DNA of 64,000 bases from Episyrphus balteatus (lineage: Eukaryota > Arthropoda > Insecta > Diptera > Syrphidae): positions 70,614,625-70,678,624 of the forward strand of contig NC_079134.1 of NCBI RefSeq assembly GCF_945859705.1, read 5' to 3'. Every line of letters starts with the position of its first letter. Position 1 is the first letter of the stretch. A program made the position numbers and the translations under genes. The notes below the pieces were generated by a model that saw only the letters and a program-made list of their open reading frames with translations, had not been told where the DNA came from and searched no databases. Of the stretch, positions 21,575-32,873 are shown piece after piece.

Positions 21575-21606
<32 letters not shown>

Positions 21607-21608
<2 letters not shown>

Positions 21609-22515
21609 CTATTCGGGATAAAATTTCTCATTCCGGAGAAAATTAAATTTGTTATCATATCAGCACTGGAATCAACGTCACTATCGAGGAAGCATAGCGA
21701 CCAGTTAAAGTTTTTGAAGAATTCGTTGAGTCCCTCCCAGTTGGCTTTCTCGTATTGCCAGACAGTTCTTTTGGGTGCTTTTTCTTTAACTGGGTTTGTT
21801 TGACACGAGAAATTCGCTGATATGACACAATGGTCTGAAGTGCCTAGAGGCGATAATACACTAACAGTGTATTTATCAGGGTCAGAGGTGAGGAACAAGT
21901 CTAGAGTGTTTTCAGCTCGACCATTAACGACCGATATTCGAGTCGGCTCGTCGACAAGCTGAGTTAGGTGGTTTAACTCAGCAAAGATCTCGGCATACCT
22001 TCCTTCGGGTGTTGTCTGGCCAGAAAAGCGAAGCCACGAAGAATTGTGTACATTGAAATCGCCCGTAATAACGATTTCAGTGCGAGGATAAAGGGTAAAA
22101 ATCCTCTGAATGGAGTCGGACAGAGCATCAAGTTCGTTAGAAGTTGAATTACTGTCCAGATTGGGGCTCCGATAAATAAAACAGGTATGAATGATGCGCT
22201 TATTAACCGTGAATTTAACCACATGAAATTAAAATATGTGTTTGTACATGGACCGTATTGTGGTTGAAGTTGGTATGCGACATCGTTTCTAATATAAACG
22301 GCGAGACCATGGTGGGAAAAGAATAATGGCACCAAGCTATACCCAAATAGATTAAATTCAGAACAGTCTGTATTTTCACCTATTTGCGTTTCACTCAGTG
22401 CCAAAACAGCTGGCCTGTTTTGTACAGTGTAAATATACACGTCACAGAAATTGGATCTTAGCTCACGAACGTTGGCATAATCGACCCTGAATTTACAAAC
22501 CATTAAAAAACTCAA
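21607..22515 (-). pseudogene. LINE C endonuclease domain
   Basis: Read from the right: ALSETQIGENTDCSEFNLFG (catalytic SET-type glutamate), GLAVYIRNDVAYQLQ, then after a frameshift near 22210 CFIYRSPNLDSNSTSNE, IVITGDFNVHNSSWL (GDFN) and LGTSDHCVISANF (SDH). The reading runs into the poly-A of LINE D after MRNFIPNR. The partner sequence IKPKENAWFDSSC resumes at about 17360 beyond LINE D. Confidence 0.75.
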
Positions 22516-23846
22516 AACTTTCTAAAACCTATTCGGACAATTACCTATAATGATTCCCTTATCTAAATCCCAATTGAAACTTCACAAAACAAATTGTCAC
22601 TAGTGTTATGCCTTAGTGACACTTTGAACTGATCCGCCCCTGTTGGCTATTTAGTAAGACAATCAATAATCTATCCGAGTCAGATTGATAACAACTGTGA
22701 ATATGTACGAAGAGTTTCTTCCCATAATACCACAGTTGCTATACAAAAACTAAATGCGAAAGAAGATGGGAAGGGAAATGAAAGGATTACTCACTGTGCT
22801 CATTGCCAATTTGCTTATCGCGACACAAACTAATTTTTTTTTCTTTATCATTAAAACCGGTTGATGATGTTTGGTTTTTGTTGCTGTTGCGGTTTTATTA
22901 TTTAAATTAAAACTGGGTGGAGTGGTTGGTGACTATTGTTGTTAATTTTTTTTTATTTGTGTAAAAATTATAATTATTAAAGACAGAGCAACTGACAAAA
23001 AAAAAAAACAGAGACACAACGAGAAAACTTTAATTAAATGGGACGGCACTCAAAAATTTAATAAATTTAAGAAAATAAAAGGCTCAGGGCTGCCAGAAAT
23101 CATGATTAAGCATGATTTTCATGTTTTTTGAACTAAAATCATGTTTTAATGTTTTCGTGCCCAAAATCATGTTTTTTTTTAATCCAAGAGAAAAATCTTT
23201 ATAATATTTTTGTAAACCAACAATCTTTTTCACTAGATGAACTGTTATTTTTAATGGGGGTTATCATGAATAAAAATTTCCCTCGAAATGTTTCCCATGT
23301 TTTAAATATGGGAGCGAAAATGATCATAAAAAGTTTCCCTCGGAATTTATTGGTATCGGCAATCAATTTTCCAGGGGAATTAAGACATCATTTCTTACGA
23401 TTTTTGCTCCCTGGAAATAAATTCCGAGGGAGATTCAGGATCGCACAAAAAATTCCGAGGGAAAAAAATATTCCAAGGGAAACAAAATTCCCCTCGATAG
23501 GGCCCAATAAGTCATTCAATACCTACATGATGTATGTATATATGAAATTAACCTAAAATGAGTACCTACAAATTATAAACTGATTTATGTTTTCAAGTTT
23601 TATTCCCGCCATTTTTGTAATTAAAGTTATAATTTCAATAGCCACCTTTTGAAAAAAAGTGGGTAAATTGCAAAAGCAAATAATTATTTTTTCCTTAAAA
23701 GGGTAATTTTTCCAGAAAAAAAAACTATAAACGTTTTGAAGCCAAGATCTAAGAATTCTCCATCATAAAATGAGTTTGATAATTTTCACTTTAAGAATTT
23801 TTGCAAAAAGTACGCTGTGTAGTTATACCTCTGATACTTTATACTA
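22516..23846. other. Non-coding stretch with short repeats
   Basis: No gene. 23088-23175 has repeated words AAATCATGTTTT and GAACTAAAATCATG that recur in direct orientation at 24925-24975 just beyond the TA-flanked element, and GCTGCCA at 23091 is mirrored by TGGCAGC at 24984, so an older element with CAG-GCTGCCA type ends may span 23088-24993. At 23277-23500 the word TTTCCCTCGGAA and its complement recur several times, suggesting another foldback repeat. Confidence 0.4.
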
Positions 23847-24843
23847 CCGTAACATGAGGTTACTTTGCTCCGTTTTTTGCACTATTTTTAGAAAACCTCT
23901 TAAAAATGGTAGAGACATTTTTGTATCTATTTGTTTTTTTTATTGTTAATTCATTGATAAGACATGAAATAATGAATTAATTCTACAAAAACATTCAAAT
24001 AACAGTAAAAATATTTCGTTTTTTAAGTTGAAAAGTGGGGCAAAGTAGTCCAAGGGACGGGGTTACTTTACTTCACCTGAAGTTTTTAACTATACTGCCT
24101 GTATTTAAAGAGCTCGAGCAAAGTTAGTATTGTATTTTAATAGCCCTGGATCAAAGCTTCAAATCTGTAAATAAAAAAATTTGTGGGTACACACACAACT
24201 TCTTTTTTTTACAAAAAACAAAACAGCCTCTTTTATTTCATTAATTGATTATAAATTAATACGAATTTAAAGAAAAAAACAGAAAACTTCATTAATTTAA
24301 CCAAAATAAGTTTAAAATAAACAAGAATAACAATTTAACAAACGAAAAAATAGTTCACTTTTAAAAACAATAAAAACATACATAGAATTAAAAACACATT
24401 TAATTATAAAAATAAATTGCTCCTGGGGCAAAGTAACCCCAAAACAAACAAAAAACTGCTTAGTCACATAAAAAAATGCAATAATTATTATTTATAAATT
24501 AAACAAACAAATGACAAGCGCAGAGTAATAACAAAATAATATCATAACTAGAATATTTGTACTTTCTTTGTCAATTATCACACAACTGGTTTTACACACC
24601 AAATTTTTCACCACAAAAAAAAAACACGAATTTCCTACCTCAAATTCACAGGTCAACTGCTTCTTAAAAACTGCCGGCAGATGGTCCGTTGCAACACGTG
24701 GCAGATGTATATATGTGTGTGTGTATTTTACAGTAGCTTCGATATAGAGAATCTAAAATGTCTGAGCGTGAATCAAGAAACTAACTTTTTTCGTCAGTGG
24801 CGCAAAGTTACCCCCGCTGGGGCAAAGTAACCCCATGTTACGG
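23847..24843. mobile_element. TA-flanked MITE with repeated GGGGCAAAGTAACCCC
   Basis: A 997-bp element with terminal repeats CCGTAACATGAGGTTACTTT (left) and CCGTAACATGGGGTTACTTT (right, inverted), flanked by TA on both sides, as in the Tc1/mariner superfamily. The word GGGGCAAAGTAACCCC or close variants recurs internally near 24050, 24424, 24800 and 24817. There is no transposase frame. Confidence 0.7.
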
Positions 24844-25473
24844 TATTTTCTAAAATGAACTCGAAATAATTTGTTTTATTCCTCCCTAGTCACGATCATT
24901 TTCTTTCAAATTTTGCTTTTTTTATAAATCATGTTTTTTGAACTGAAATCATGTTTCTTATCATGTTTTTTTTAATTTCGAAATGGCAGCACTGCTGGGG
25001 CTGTCGACGTCTCTCGGATTTCTGATTCGCCAGAGAAGTGTCCCACTCCCCTTCGTACCTGATCGACTCAATGATTTTAGGGTTAGTTTATCGAGCCCAG
25101 CCTCGCCCTTGCTTTCTTAGCACTTTCAGTTAAATTCACAAAATAAAATATTAAATAAAAACAATTTAAAAGAACAATTATGCCAATGCTCAAAAATACT
25201 GAGTTTAAATTTAACGCCCTGTTGCTGTTATAATGATGGCCCCTTTTCTGGGCATCCGGTTGGCGATTTTGATAGGAATGGGTTCGTGCCCCCGATGCCA
25301 AATCTTTAAATAAATTTTATGATTTAGATGCGAAATTTATCTTTTGATTTTCGAATTTTCGGAGTAAAGCTTCAAAATTTTCTGTGGGGTTTGATCTCGG
25401 CTTTTTTCGGTTTTTTCTATAGGATGCTTATTCGGTGTTTTCTTTCAGGTTAAATTTTGAAAAATATTATATA
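24844..25473. other. Spacer without recognised gene
   Basis: Contains the right-hand ATCATG repeat block (24925-24990) and then plain sequence. The minus-strand open frame at 25083-25301 has no domain and is not called. Confidence 0.4.
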
Positions 25474-25664
25474 AGCCCTGTTCCTTTGAGAGGTGGCAAA
25501 GTACTACTAGTAGTTTACTAGCGATTTTCAATGGAACGTACTTTCAACGAGTTCAATCTAATTCGTATCTACTCGGGAAGAAGAGCATGAGTAGATGATA
25601 GTACTACATAGACTAACAATAACATCTACTATTAGTAGACTACCACCTCCAATGGAACAGGGCT
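25474..25664. repeat. 191-bp MITE with AGCCCTGTTCC termini
   Basis: The left end AGCCCTGTTCCTTTGAGAGG mirrors the right end (inward AGCCCTGTTCCATTGGAGG). The interior has repeated TACTAGTAGT-type words. The flanks share ATTATA, compatible with a degenerate hAT-type 8-bp duplication but not proof. Confidence 0.6.
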
Positions 25665-26229
25665 ATTATAAGAAACAGTGGCGTAGATAGCTTTTTGCTA
25701 AGGGGGGGGATAGATCTAGTTCGCAAATTTTTTTTTAAGTTTTAATAATGCTTCTTTGTATTGTTTTTATTCTCTTTAAATTGGAGAAAGTGCTTTCGGT
25801 AGTTGACGTAGAAACCAGCAGTGTTGCTAATATCTATAATAAAATATAAATACCAGGACAACTTTTTTCGGTGTAGCTTTCGAGCGCTTTCAATGAGTTC
25901 ATAGAGGAAGTATTTTTCCTTCTGATCAAATATCTTTTCTGAGTTTTTAATTCTTCACACAGAGAAAAATATGACCAGGACCACCTAAATACCAACAGAT
26001 TTCCTTATTGAACTGTTTTATGAAGAAACCTTATTAATATCAACAATTAATAAGGTTTTTCCATAGAGATTTCTTATTATTTTCATGTACAAAATCTTTC
26101 AAAATTTTTTGTAAAATTTTCATATTTTTTCCAACTTGGCACTAGAACAAATATTGTGACCAATATTTCTATAGTAAGTTGGAATAGGTGATCCCGTACA
26201 TGATCGTATTTTTGTATTAAAAAAACAAA

Positions 26230-26413
26230 ACCGACTTCCATGGATCAAAACTGGGTTTTATGGTTTTTCTACTTGTACTGAACAGGCACCAGCTTTTCAA
26301 TACCTACAAAAAGAATTATCAAAATTGGTTCACTCGGTCCAAAGTTATGAGGTGACAAACAAAAAAAAAAAAGTACAGACGAATTGAATAACTCCTCCTT
26401 TTTGGAAGTCGGT
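26230..26413. repeat. 184-bp MITE with ACCGACTTCCA termini
   Basis: Left ACCGACTTCCA is mirrored at the right by TGGAAGTCGGT. The 8-bp duplication AAAACAAA lies at 26222-26229 and 26414-26421. Eight-base duplication suggests hAT-type mobilisation. It is nested in the 25676-27350 hAT element. Confidence 0.75.
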
Positions 26414-26421
26414 AAAACAAA

Positions 26422-26669
26422 TGTGCCCTGAATTATGAAAGTGGACTAAGTCACTCCCAAAAATGGCATCAAATCTAGCCTAAAAATAATTATTATTTAA
26501 GGGGTAAAGTTTATTTGAAAGCGAAATCCCAGTAAATAAACTTCTTTATTGCTCCTCTAATGATTTCATAAAAGAAATATAATTAAATCGTTATAAGAAA
26601 ATTATTATATAAGTTTTTCTTCAAACAATGCAAAAAGTGACTTAGTCCACTTTCATAATCATGGGCACA
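26422..26669. repeat. MITE with TGTGCCC termini
   Basis: TGTGCCCTGAATTATGAAAG on the left is mirrored on the right (inward TGTGCCCATGATTATGAAAG), and both continue into GTGGACTAAGTCAC. ~40-bp terminal repeats, ~170-bp interior, no coding. It directly abuts the target duplication of the preceding MITE. Its own duplication is unclear. Confidence 0.6.
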
Positions 26670-26893
26670 ATTAGGAAATCCCGATTGTTTAAATAATATT
26701 TCCTTCTTGGATGAAAACTATAAGGAAATCTTATTGTTTTTGTTCTATTTTATGTGGTCTAGTTTTTGGAAAAACTCAACAGTTTCATTAAATTTTTTAG
26801 CTGCTTTGTCTATTTAAGACGAAGAATCCTTAGAAAGAACCGGAAACCCTTCTAGTGTGTTTTCATGGTTTGTACATTTTTCTCCAAGGCCCA

Positions 26894-27160
26894 TTACATA
26901 GAAATCGAAAAAAAGATTGAAAACAGTAACACGAAAATATTCTTTACTGTACTTTGAAAGGAAGGGTTCGAACGATTCTTTTGTCGCTTCACTATTCTCT
27001 TATGTTTAACGCCTATGTCAAGGATTTCAGCAAATTTTTCCCATATACAAAAAACTTTCGAAAATGAGTCGTCTTCTGCCCGTTTAATTTTTAGTTGATC
27101 CCTTAAATCTTTAGCGAGCTCCATTGCTTGGACCAAGTCTAAATTCACTCTTTGAAACAC
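26894..27160 (-). pseudogene. hAT transposase fragment (ZMYM1-like)
   Basis: The frame reads VQAMELAKDLRDQLKIKRAE, then WEKFAEILDIGVKHKRIVKR and QKNRSNP. The pattern of a helical stretch followed by a basic QxxRxN motif matches hAT transposases of the zinc-finger-MYM-type-1-like group. It covers less than a fifth of a normal transposase. The weak continuation to about 27290 is broken. Classification is moderately confident because the flanking termini are hAT-type. Confidence 0.55.
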
Positions 27161-27358
27161 CGACTTAATGGCAACGAAAGTTGGTAAACCATATTTATAA
27201 CCTTTAAGCTAATCAAGAACTCGAAATCCATAGCGTTTTTTTCAAAGTGCGCCTCTTCAACTTATTTATTCATGACTGTTTATACTGCACAATTATCGAT
27301 CCCAATGGGGGGGATATATCCCCCTGATCCCCTCCCTATCTACGCCACTGATAAGAAA

Positions 27359-28074
27359 ACTTATAGCTAGGTACTCATCACTTGGAGCTTCGTTAAATCC
27401 ATTCGTGCACCTAAATTAGCGTCTCTTGTTCCCTTTGAATTGATTCTTCATAAGGGTGACACTGTCGTCGTCGTCGTCCTGTCTCGTTGACCTGAACCCT
27501 ATATTTTCAACGGTTAACCTCTAACTTATTTAAATTCTAAATTTTTAGAACTCACCACACGCACAGTTTTGCTTTCTATCCTTTATCTTTTTATTAAACT
27601 TTCTTCGGATTGAACAGCCATTAAAAAATACTTAAATAAAACAAAGTTATAACCCTCTTCATTTAATACTTTACTTAATAAAAAATTCTAATTTCTCACT
27701 TTATAATTTCAACGGCCCGATTTGAACACTTTGACTATTTTCTTTAAACTATGCTTAGTACTCGTCGTTGTATATGAACTCCGTTGGTATAGAGACACAT
27801 CAATTTAGCAGGAGCCGCGCCGCCGGTACTCGAGATCCGACTTTCTGCACCGCAAAATCTCTATCGCTTTCTTCGCTCTCCATACTTGGTTTATTGTTCT
27901 GTGTTCCTTCACATAGTAGTTTTTGTTGGTCCGCGTGTGGCATTTTATTTCCCACATACCCTGCATTTCAAAGAAGTACTAAGCATTGATCTATAAATAA
28001 AATAAAATTTAAATAAATATCTTTGGTTGTTGTGTCAGAAAATCGTTGTTTTTTTAGTAAGATTTTGTTAGATT
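27359..28074. other. Spacer without recognised gene
   Basis: A short GTC trinucleotide run at about 27464-27478. The 73-codon frame at 27768-27989 shows no domain. Nothing else could be supported. Confidence 0.4.
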
Positions 28075-28546
28075 ATTTATTCAACACGTTAAATACTAAC
28101 GCAGCAATCTCTTATTCTATAACATTATGTACATTAAATATACTTATTAATACTTAAATCTATTTTATAAATTTAATTGTAATGAATGAAGAACATATTC
28201 TTAAAATTTTGCGATTTTACATTAACATTTATTGATTGAATTAAGAAATAGTTTTTATTGAAGATATTTATCAAAATATTTAGAGGACTATTATCCCCAT
28301 AGTTAGATCTACTAAAAATATTACAAAGAGGCATTTGCCTTCTTAAGCTAGAACGACTAACACTAAAACTCAATCTACACAGAATCGATGAAGCCGTAAC
28401 TGTTCTGCCAACAATTCCCACCATAAAACAGAATTGCAAGTACTCTCGATGACTTAAAAGAAATGGAAGATTTATTAGTTGAAGTCTATGTGAATAAGGT
28501 GGCAAATCAATCCTACTAGACCAGGGAAGAAAACGTAAACAAAATC

Positions 28547-29231
28547 GGGGTGTGTGATGAATGACCAAAACCCATAATCCCAAAGAGAAAATCCCCAAAG
28601 CCAAAATCCCCAAGACAGACCTGGGTATAGACAAAATCCCCAGGAAAAAATCTCAAAAAAAAAAAAAATCTCCGAGCGAAAATCCCAAAATTTCAGATGC
28701 GCAATTTGTGTATCAAGCAATCAAATCGCGCGCGCGATTTGATTGCTTGATACACAACTTGCGCATCTTCATTTTGGAAAGACCTATTTTTACTCATATT
28801 TAATTGTAAGCTGTGATAACTTGCCTCAAAAGATTATGCTTAGTTCAACTTGCTGTATCCTTCCACTATTTTAGAATCATTGTTAAGGCACACGAATGGT
28901 AGTTCCAACAACGAAGGTTCATGTGACGGTTGTTTACATAATTTATTTTTTGTGTTCCGTTTTAAAAGAGGAACCTTTATGATTTTAAAATTGTCGTGTT
29001 TAGACCTGATTTTACTTTGCCTTACAGTGTTTTTTTATCATTCTATTACGTTTTTGTTTTTGCTATTTGGAAATTTTTGGGGATTTGGAGAAAATGGGAG
29101 AAAAAATTATTTATTGGAGATTTTGTCCATTGGATCCCTTTCCCCATGGAGATTTTGTCCATGGGGTCAAAAATTTTCTGGAGATTTTATCCGATTGAGA
29201 TTTTTTTTTTGGAGATAGTGTAGGTTTCCCA
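28547..29231. mobile_element. 685-bp insertion with 8-bp duplication and a long palindrome
   Basis: Alignment of fragment H with LINE F (37225-37245) shows the 8-base word ACAAAATC once in F but twice here (28539-28546 and 29232-29239), defining the insert. Its ends do not form a good inverted repeat, so its class is open. It contains multiple AAAATCCCCA-type words on the left, the related GGAGATTTTGTCC on the right (about 29120-29200), and a 74-bp palindrome at 28695-28768. Confidence 0.7.
28695..28768. repeat. 74-bp near-perfect palindrome
   Basis: Arms begin AGATGCGCAA and meet at a CGCGCGCG centre with no spacer. Only one mismatched pair was found. Weaker symmetry (CCAAAA/TTTTGG) extends outward to about 28685-28780. 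Confidence 0.85.
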
Positions 29232-29378
29232 ACAAAATCTCATAAATCTTCTTTGAACACATTCTATTCTGTTGACGTATTTCAGAATAGACCTAACAAA
29301 TGAAACATACAGAATTTTAAGCACATAAGGATCACGAAAGTCACGAGCAAATCTTTTAATGAAACCAAGCGAATCCGT

Positions 29379-29871
29379 AACAAAAGTGTGAAAACAAAAA
29401 GTATTCACGACTTTTAGTATTAGGTAGGAAAGTATGAACAGATAAAAGTATTCAAGGAAAAAAGTATGCGCGACAAAAGTTCGAAAAATGGAAAACTATT
29501 ATTTTGACTGGGTTTTGATCCGGCAATAGTTACAAAGAGAAATGAGAATTTGCGAAAACAAATGTGGCGATGGACAATTCTGATTGGTCAAAAAAGAATA
29601 AATAGACGAATTTATTGTTAGATAGGGCTGGGGTCTCAGAAAAAAAGAGAGTATACAGATATTCATAAGGATAGGAGGTCTAAATTTAATTTTCAGTCTC
29701 GTAGCTGCGATGAGCGAGGCAAGGTTAAGAGTGCGCTCGATTATTTTTTTTTTTCAATTAGGGAGAGTGGAGTATTTGTATGGAAGGTGGACTTCCCGCG
29801 GCCAATATATATTATTTATTTAGTTAGTTAAGTTAAAATGCAATTTTATATTTATGTATCTTGTATATATG
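29379..29871. other. Spacer left of gypsy element
   Basis: No gene or clear repeat. It ends in TATATATG, whose last four bases form the left copy of the gypsy target duplication. Confidence 0.4.
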
Positions 29872-30810
29872 TGTAAGAAATTAAATAAAAACAATGACAA
29901 AAGAAAATATTTATTTTTTTTTTTTTTATTTCATTTGCAAAATAATTTAATTTTTATTTCAAAGGTATTTTTGTAAGACCGTCCATCGGCAACTCTGGTT
30001 CTGAAAAAAAAAGATAAAGAAAACACTTTGAGCTGTTTAGCCAAAAATTAAGAGTAGTAAATAAATCTCATGCTTAAATGAAACAGAAAATAAAAGATAG
30101 AAATTAACTAAGAGAGTTTGAGCGAAAATGGAACCACGCACGCTCACCACACACTCCTTCGTCTTCCAGGCGAAGAGGAACCGGTAAAGCGGCGCACACA
30201 CAATTTTGTTCTGTATCTCTTATTGAGTATCTACTGAGAACGAACGAATGGAACCAACGGTCATGCTCTTCTCGCACACGCAACTTAAGTGGAACCGGCA
30301 GCTTTGGTAGAAGTCACACACACTATCAGACTACCTTCGTCTGCATACGGAAACCGACTCTCTTCACTACCAGCTATACCCCACACTCAAGTGGAACTGG
30401 AGAATGAGCAACCGCCACACACTATTCGCCTTCTCACTTTAATTAACTTTTTTTTTGTGTTTGAGGAATTAGGATAATAGGATAATAAGATAAAACAACT
30501 CTACAAAAACTACAAATATATAAATCAACTCAATGAACAACTCACCAGTTCTTAAAATAATTATTTATTTGTTTTGTTTTGTATTATTTATTATTTGTTA
30601 TTTTTTTGTCAAAGTTAAACAACACACTACTTCGCTTCAAGTCGCGCACCAACTAACTACAAATACAAAATACAGAAATCACAAAAGTGAGTGGGATTAG
30701 GAGGGATTACAAGAGATGAACCAAAATATGAAGAGTTCTCTTCTTTTTCTTAGTATCTTAATTTTTATTTTTATTTTATTTTTTTTAAGTGCTTACCATT
30801 TTCTCTTACA
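29872..30810 (-). repeat. Gypsy 3' LTR
   Basis: 939 bp, TGTAAGA...TCTTACA. About five substitutions plus small A/T-run length differences from the other LTR. Confidence 0.92.
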
Positions 30811-30848
30811 CTCGGCTTTCCTGACATAAACTCGCCTCGAGTTATTCA

Positions 30849-32873
30849 TTAGATAGATAGCTCAGCCTGAGGTAATTCTTCGTCGCTGCTTTCGGACAAG
30901 CCGTTTTGGGGTATCCAAGGCCGGATACTGTCAGCTGCTAATACTGCTTCGTAGTTTTGTCTACGTTTGCGGGTGGACGCTTCCATATCTCTGATTAGGT
31001 ACCTATCGTTTGGGTAGACTTGTTGAACAATAAATGGTCCTTTGAATGGAGGTAAAAGCTTTCTGCTAGACCCAGTGGCAATGTCTTGTTTTTTTATTAG
31101 GACTAAATCACCTTCTTTATAGAGTCTCGGACTCTTTCTCTTCTTGTCAAACTGTTTTTTCTGATTGATCTGCGCCTTTTCTATATTTAAGGCGGCTTTG
31201 ACTCGTAAATCAAAAATATCTTCCACCAATGCCGCAGTAGATTTGATTTCGTCTTTTAAAATTACGTCAGAGCCGTGTCTTGGTTGCATGCCAAACAATA
31301 GTTGGCTTGGTGTTTTACCGATACTTTTGTTTTCGATGTTATTTAATGCAAACTGTACTTGTCTTATACTTTCATCCCATCTATTTTCATCAACAGTACT
31401 TGTCATTAAAGCGCTTAAAATTGATCGATTTAGGCGCTCTACTTGCCCGTTTGCTCGTGGGGTTGCAACTGCATTCAGAATATGCTTGATGTTATTTTGA
31501 TTACAAAATTCTTTGAAATCCTTAGCTGTGAATGAGCTCCCTCGGTCTGATATTATAGTGTTTGGTATTCCGTAAACTGAAGAAATATCTTTTAAAAACT
31601 CTATGACCAGATTAGTTTTAGTAGTTTTAACAGCTTTGATGAGTGCAAATTTTGTGAAAGCATCTATTAATGCTATTATGTAAAGATTTCCTCGTTTGGA
31701 TTTAGGAAAAGGTCCAAGATGATCAATATGAACCATATTCATTGGGATGTCAGGCTTATTAATTGGGTGGAGAAATCCTTCTATTCGACCGGTGTTCCGT
31801 TTATTGTACAAACAACGGATGCAACAAGCCAAATACTTTTCTACATATTTGTGCATGTTCGGGAACCAATAATGCTGGCATAGTCTTCTTAAGGTCTTTT
31901 CGATACCAAAATGGCCCAACTCATCATGAACGGCATGAACTACTTGCTGTCGCATTCCTTTTGGTACTACCCACTGTGTGCCAGAAGATGTTGTTCGGTA
32001 TATTCGTCCTTCGCGTAAAACATAGTCTTTACAAATCTTTTTCTCTTCTTCAATTTTTGGTTTTCTTATGAGAATTTCGTGTATTTCCCTGATTTTATCG
32101 TCTGTTAGCTGGCCTGACAAAACCCAATCCGCTTGTCGAATTTCAAGCACCTTTTCAAAACAAGGATTTCTGCTCAAAGCATCAACATGTCGCATTCGGT
32201 CTCCTGGGCGGTACTTTACATCAAATGTAAACTCGGTCAATTGTAGCCACCACCTTGCAATTCGGGGAACGAAATGTTTTTTCTCATTAGAAGTTTTCAA
32301 AGCATTGCAATCGGTAATAACTGTAAATTTGGTTCCAAAAAGATACGAACGAAATTTCTTCAAAGATTCAACTACGGCTATAGTCTCTAATTCGTAAGAA
32401 TGATACTTTTCTTCTGGTGGTCTTGTCTGTCGACTAAAGTACATAACGGGGTGTAGCCGTCCATCGTTCTGTAGTTGAAGCAATATTCCAGCGATTCCTA
32501 ATGAACTTGCGTCTGTATGTACTTCCGTGGCTGTATCTGGGCTATAAATTGCAAGTACTGGTGCCTTACAAAGCTCTTCCTTCAATTGATTAAAAGCTGC
32601 TTCTTCTTCTGATGTCCACATCCACACCACGGATTTTCGTAATAAATTTGTTAACGGCTTAACAATCCCTGCGTAATTTTGTACGAAATGTCTAAAATAG
32701 CCAGTCAACCCCAAAAATTGTCTTATCTGGTGAACTGTTTTAGGAGTTGGAAACTCCCGAATAGCTTTTGTTTTTTCAGTCCCTGGTCTAACAGTCCCAT
32801 TTTCTACCTCATAGCCTAAAAACGTAACTTTATTCATAAGGAACGAACATTTTTTTATATTTAAAGTTAGTCC
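30849..32873 (-). pseudogene. Gypsy pol, second part: RT end, RNase H, integrase
   Basis: The frame starts with GLTLNIKKCSFL, the direct continuation of the RT part beyond LINE F. RNase H: VHTDASSLGI (D124), SYELE (E164), TDCNAL (D191) and HVDALSR (D234). Integrase zinc domain: H319, H324, C354 and C357. Integrase core: IDHLG (D387), SDRGSS (D446) and GQVERLNR (E482), giving the D,D-35-E spacing usual for retroelement integrases. The end has a basic, beta-rich tail. All of these catalytic residues are present; the part is inactive only because it is separated from gag and the RT palm by LINE F. Confidence 0.92.

Larger units (their letters stand above)
17363..21606 (+). mobile_element. LINE D, Jockey-type, nearly full length
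   Basis: Contains most of ORF1, an intact ORF2, a short 3' UTR and a 31-base A-tail (21576-21606). It sits in LINE C between endonuclease and RT. The left boundary is approximate (17345-17365) because ORF1 lacks a credible start and seems 5'-truncated. A small inverted repeat TTTGATTG/CAATCAAA lies at the junction (about 17331-17355). I could not identify a clean target duplication. A second, truncated copy (D2) lies at 46276-49860 on the minus strand and is very similar. Confidence 0.85.
12622..22515 (-). mobile_element. LINE C, old minus-strand LINE split by two later LINEs
   Basis: Three collinear minus-strand pieces belong to one element: endonuclease at ~21607-22515, linker plus reverse transcriptase at ~15801-17360, and C-terminus plus 3' end at 12622-13039. 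Its A-tail shows as a T-run at about 12622-12635. LINE D (plus) separates the first two pieces and LINE E (minus) separates the last two. Frameshifts and a damaged RT active site show it is dead. ORF1 was not found upstream of 22515, so the copy is probably 5'-truncated. Confidence 0.75.
25676..27350 (-). mobile_element. hAT transposon, degenerate, with nested MITEs
   Basis: 1675 bp with CAGTGGCGTAGATAG at both ends (inverted) and a perfect 8-bp duplication ATAAGAAA at 25668-25675 and 27351-27358. CAGTGG termini and 8-bp duplications are diagnostic of the hAT superfamily. A piece of the transposase survives at about 26894-27290. Two smaller elements lie inside (26230-26413 and 26422-26669), so much of the original coding region has been lost or displaced. 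Confidence 0.85.
28075..29378 (-). pseudogene. CR1-like LINE fragment H (related to LINE F), interrupted
   Basis: The minus-strand pieces 29240-29378 (SLGFIKRFARDFRDPYVLK, then SFVRSILKY and RRFMRFC) and 28173-28546 (CLRFLPWSSRIDLPPYSH, then INLPFLLSHREYLQFCF and MPLCNIFSRSNYG) are adjacent parts of the LINE F reverse transcriptase C-terminus. They are separated by a 685-bp insertion. The element is strongly 5'-truncated and has internal deletions near 29265. It ends near 28075. Confidence 0.8.

Noticed and set aside
25083..25301. Minus-strand 72-codon frame
   Set aside because: No recognisable domain, poor context; treated as spacer.
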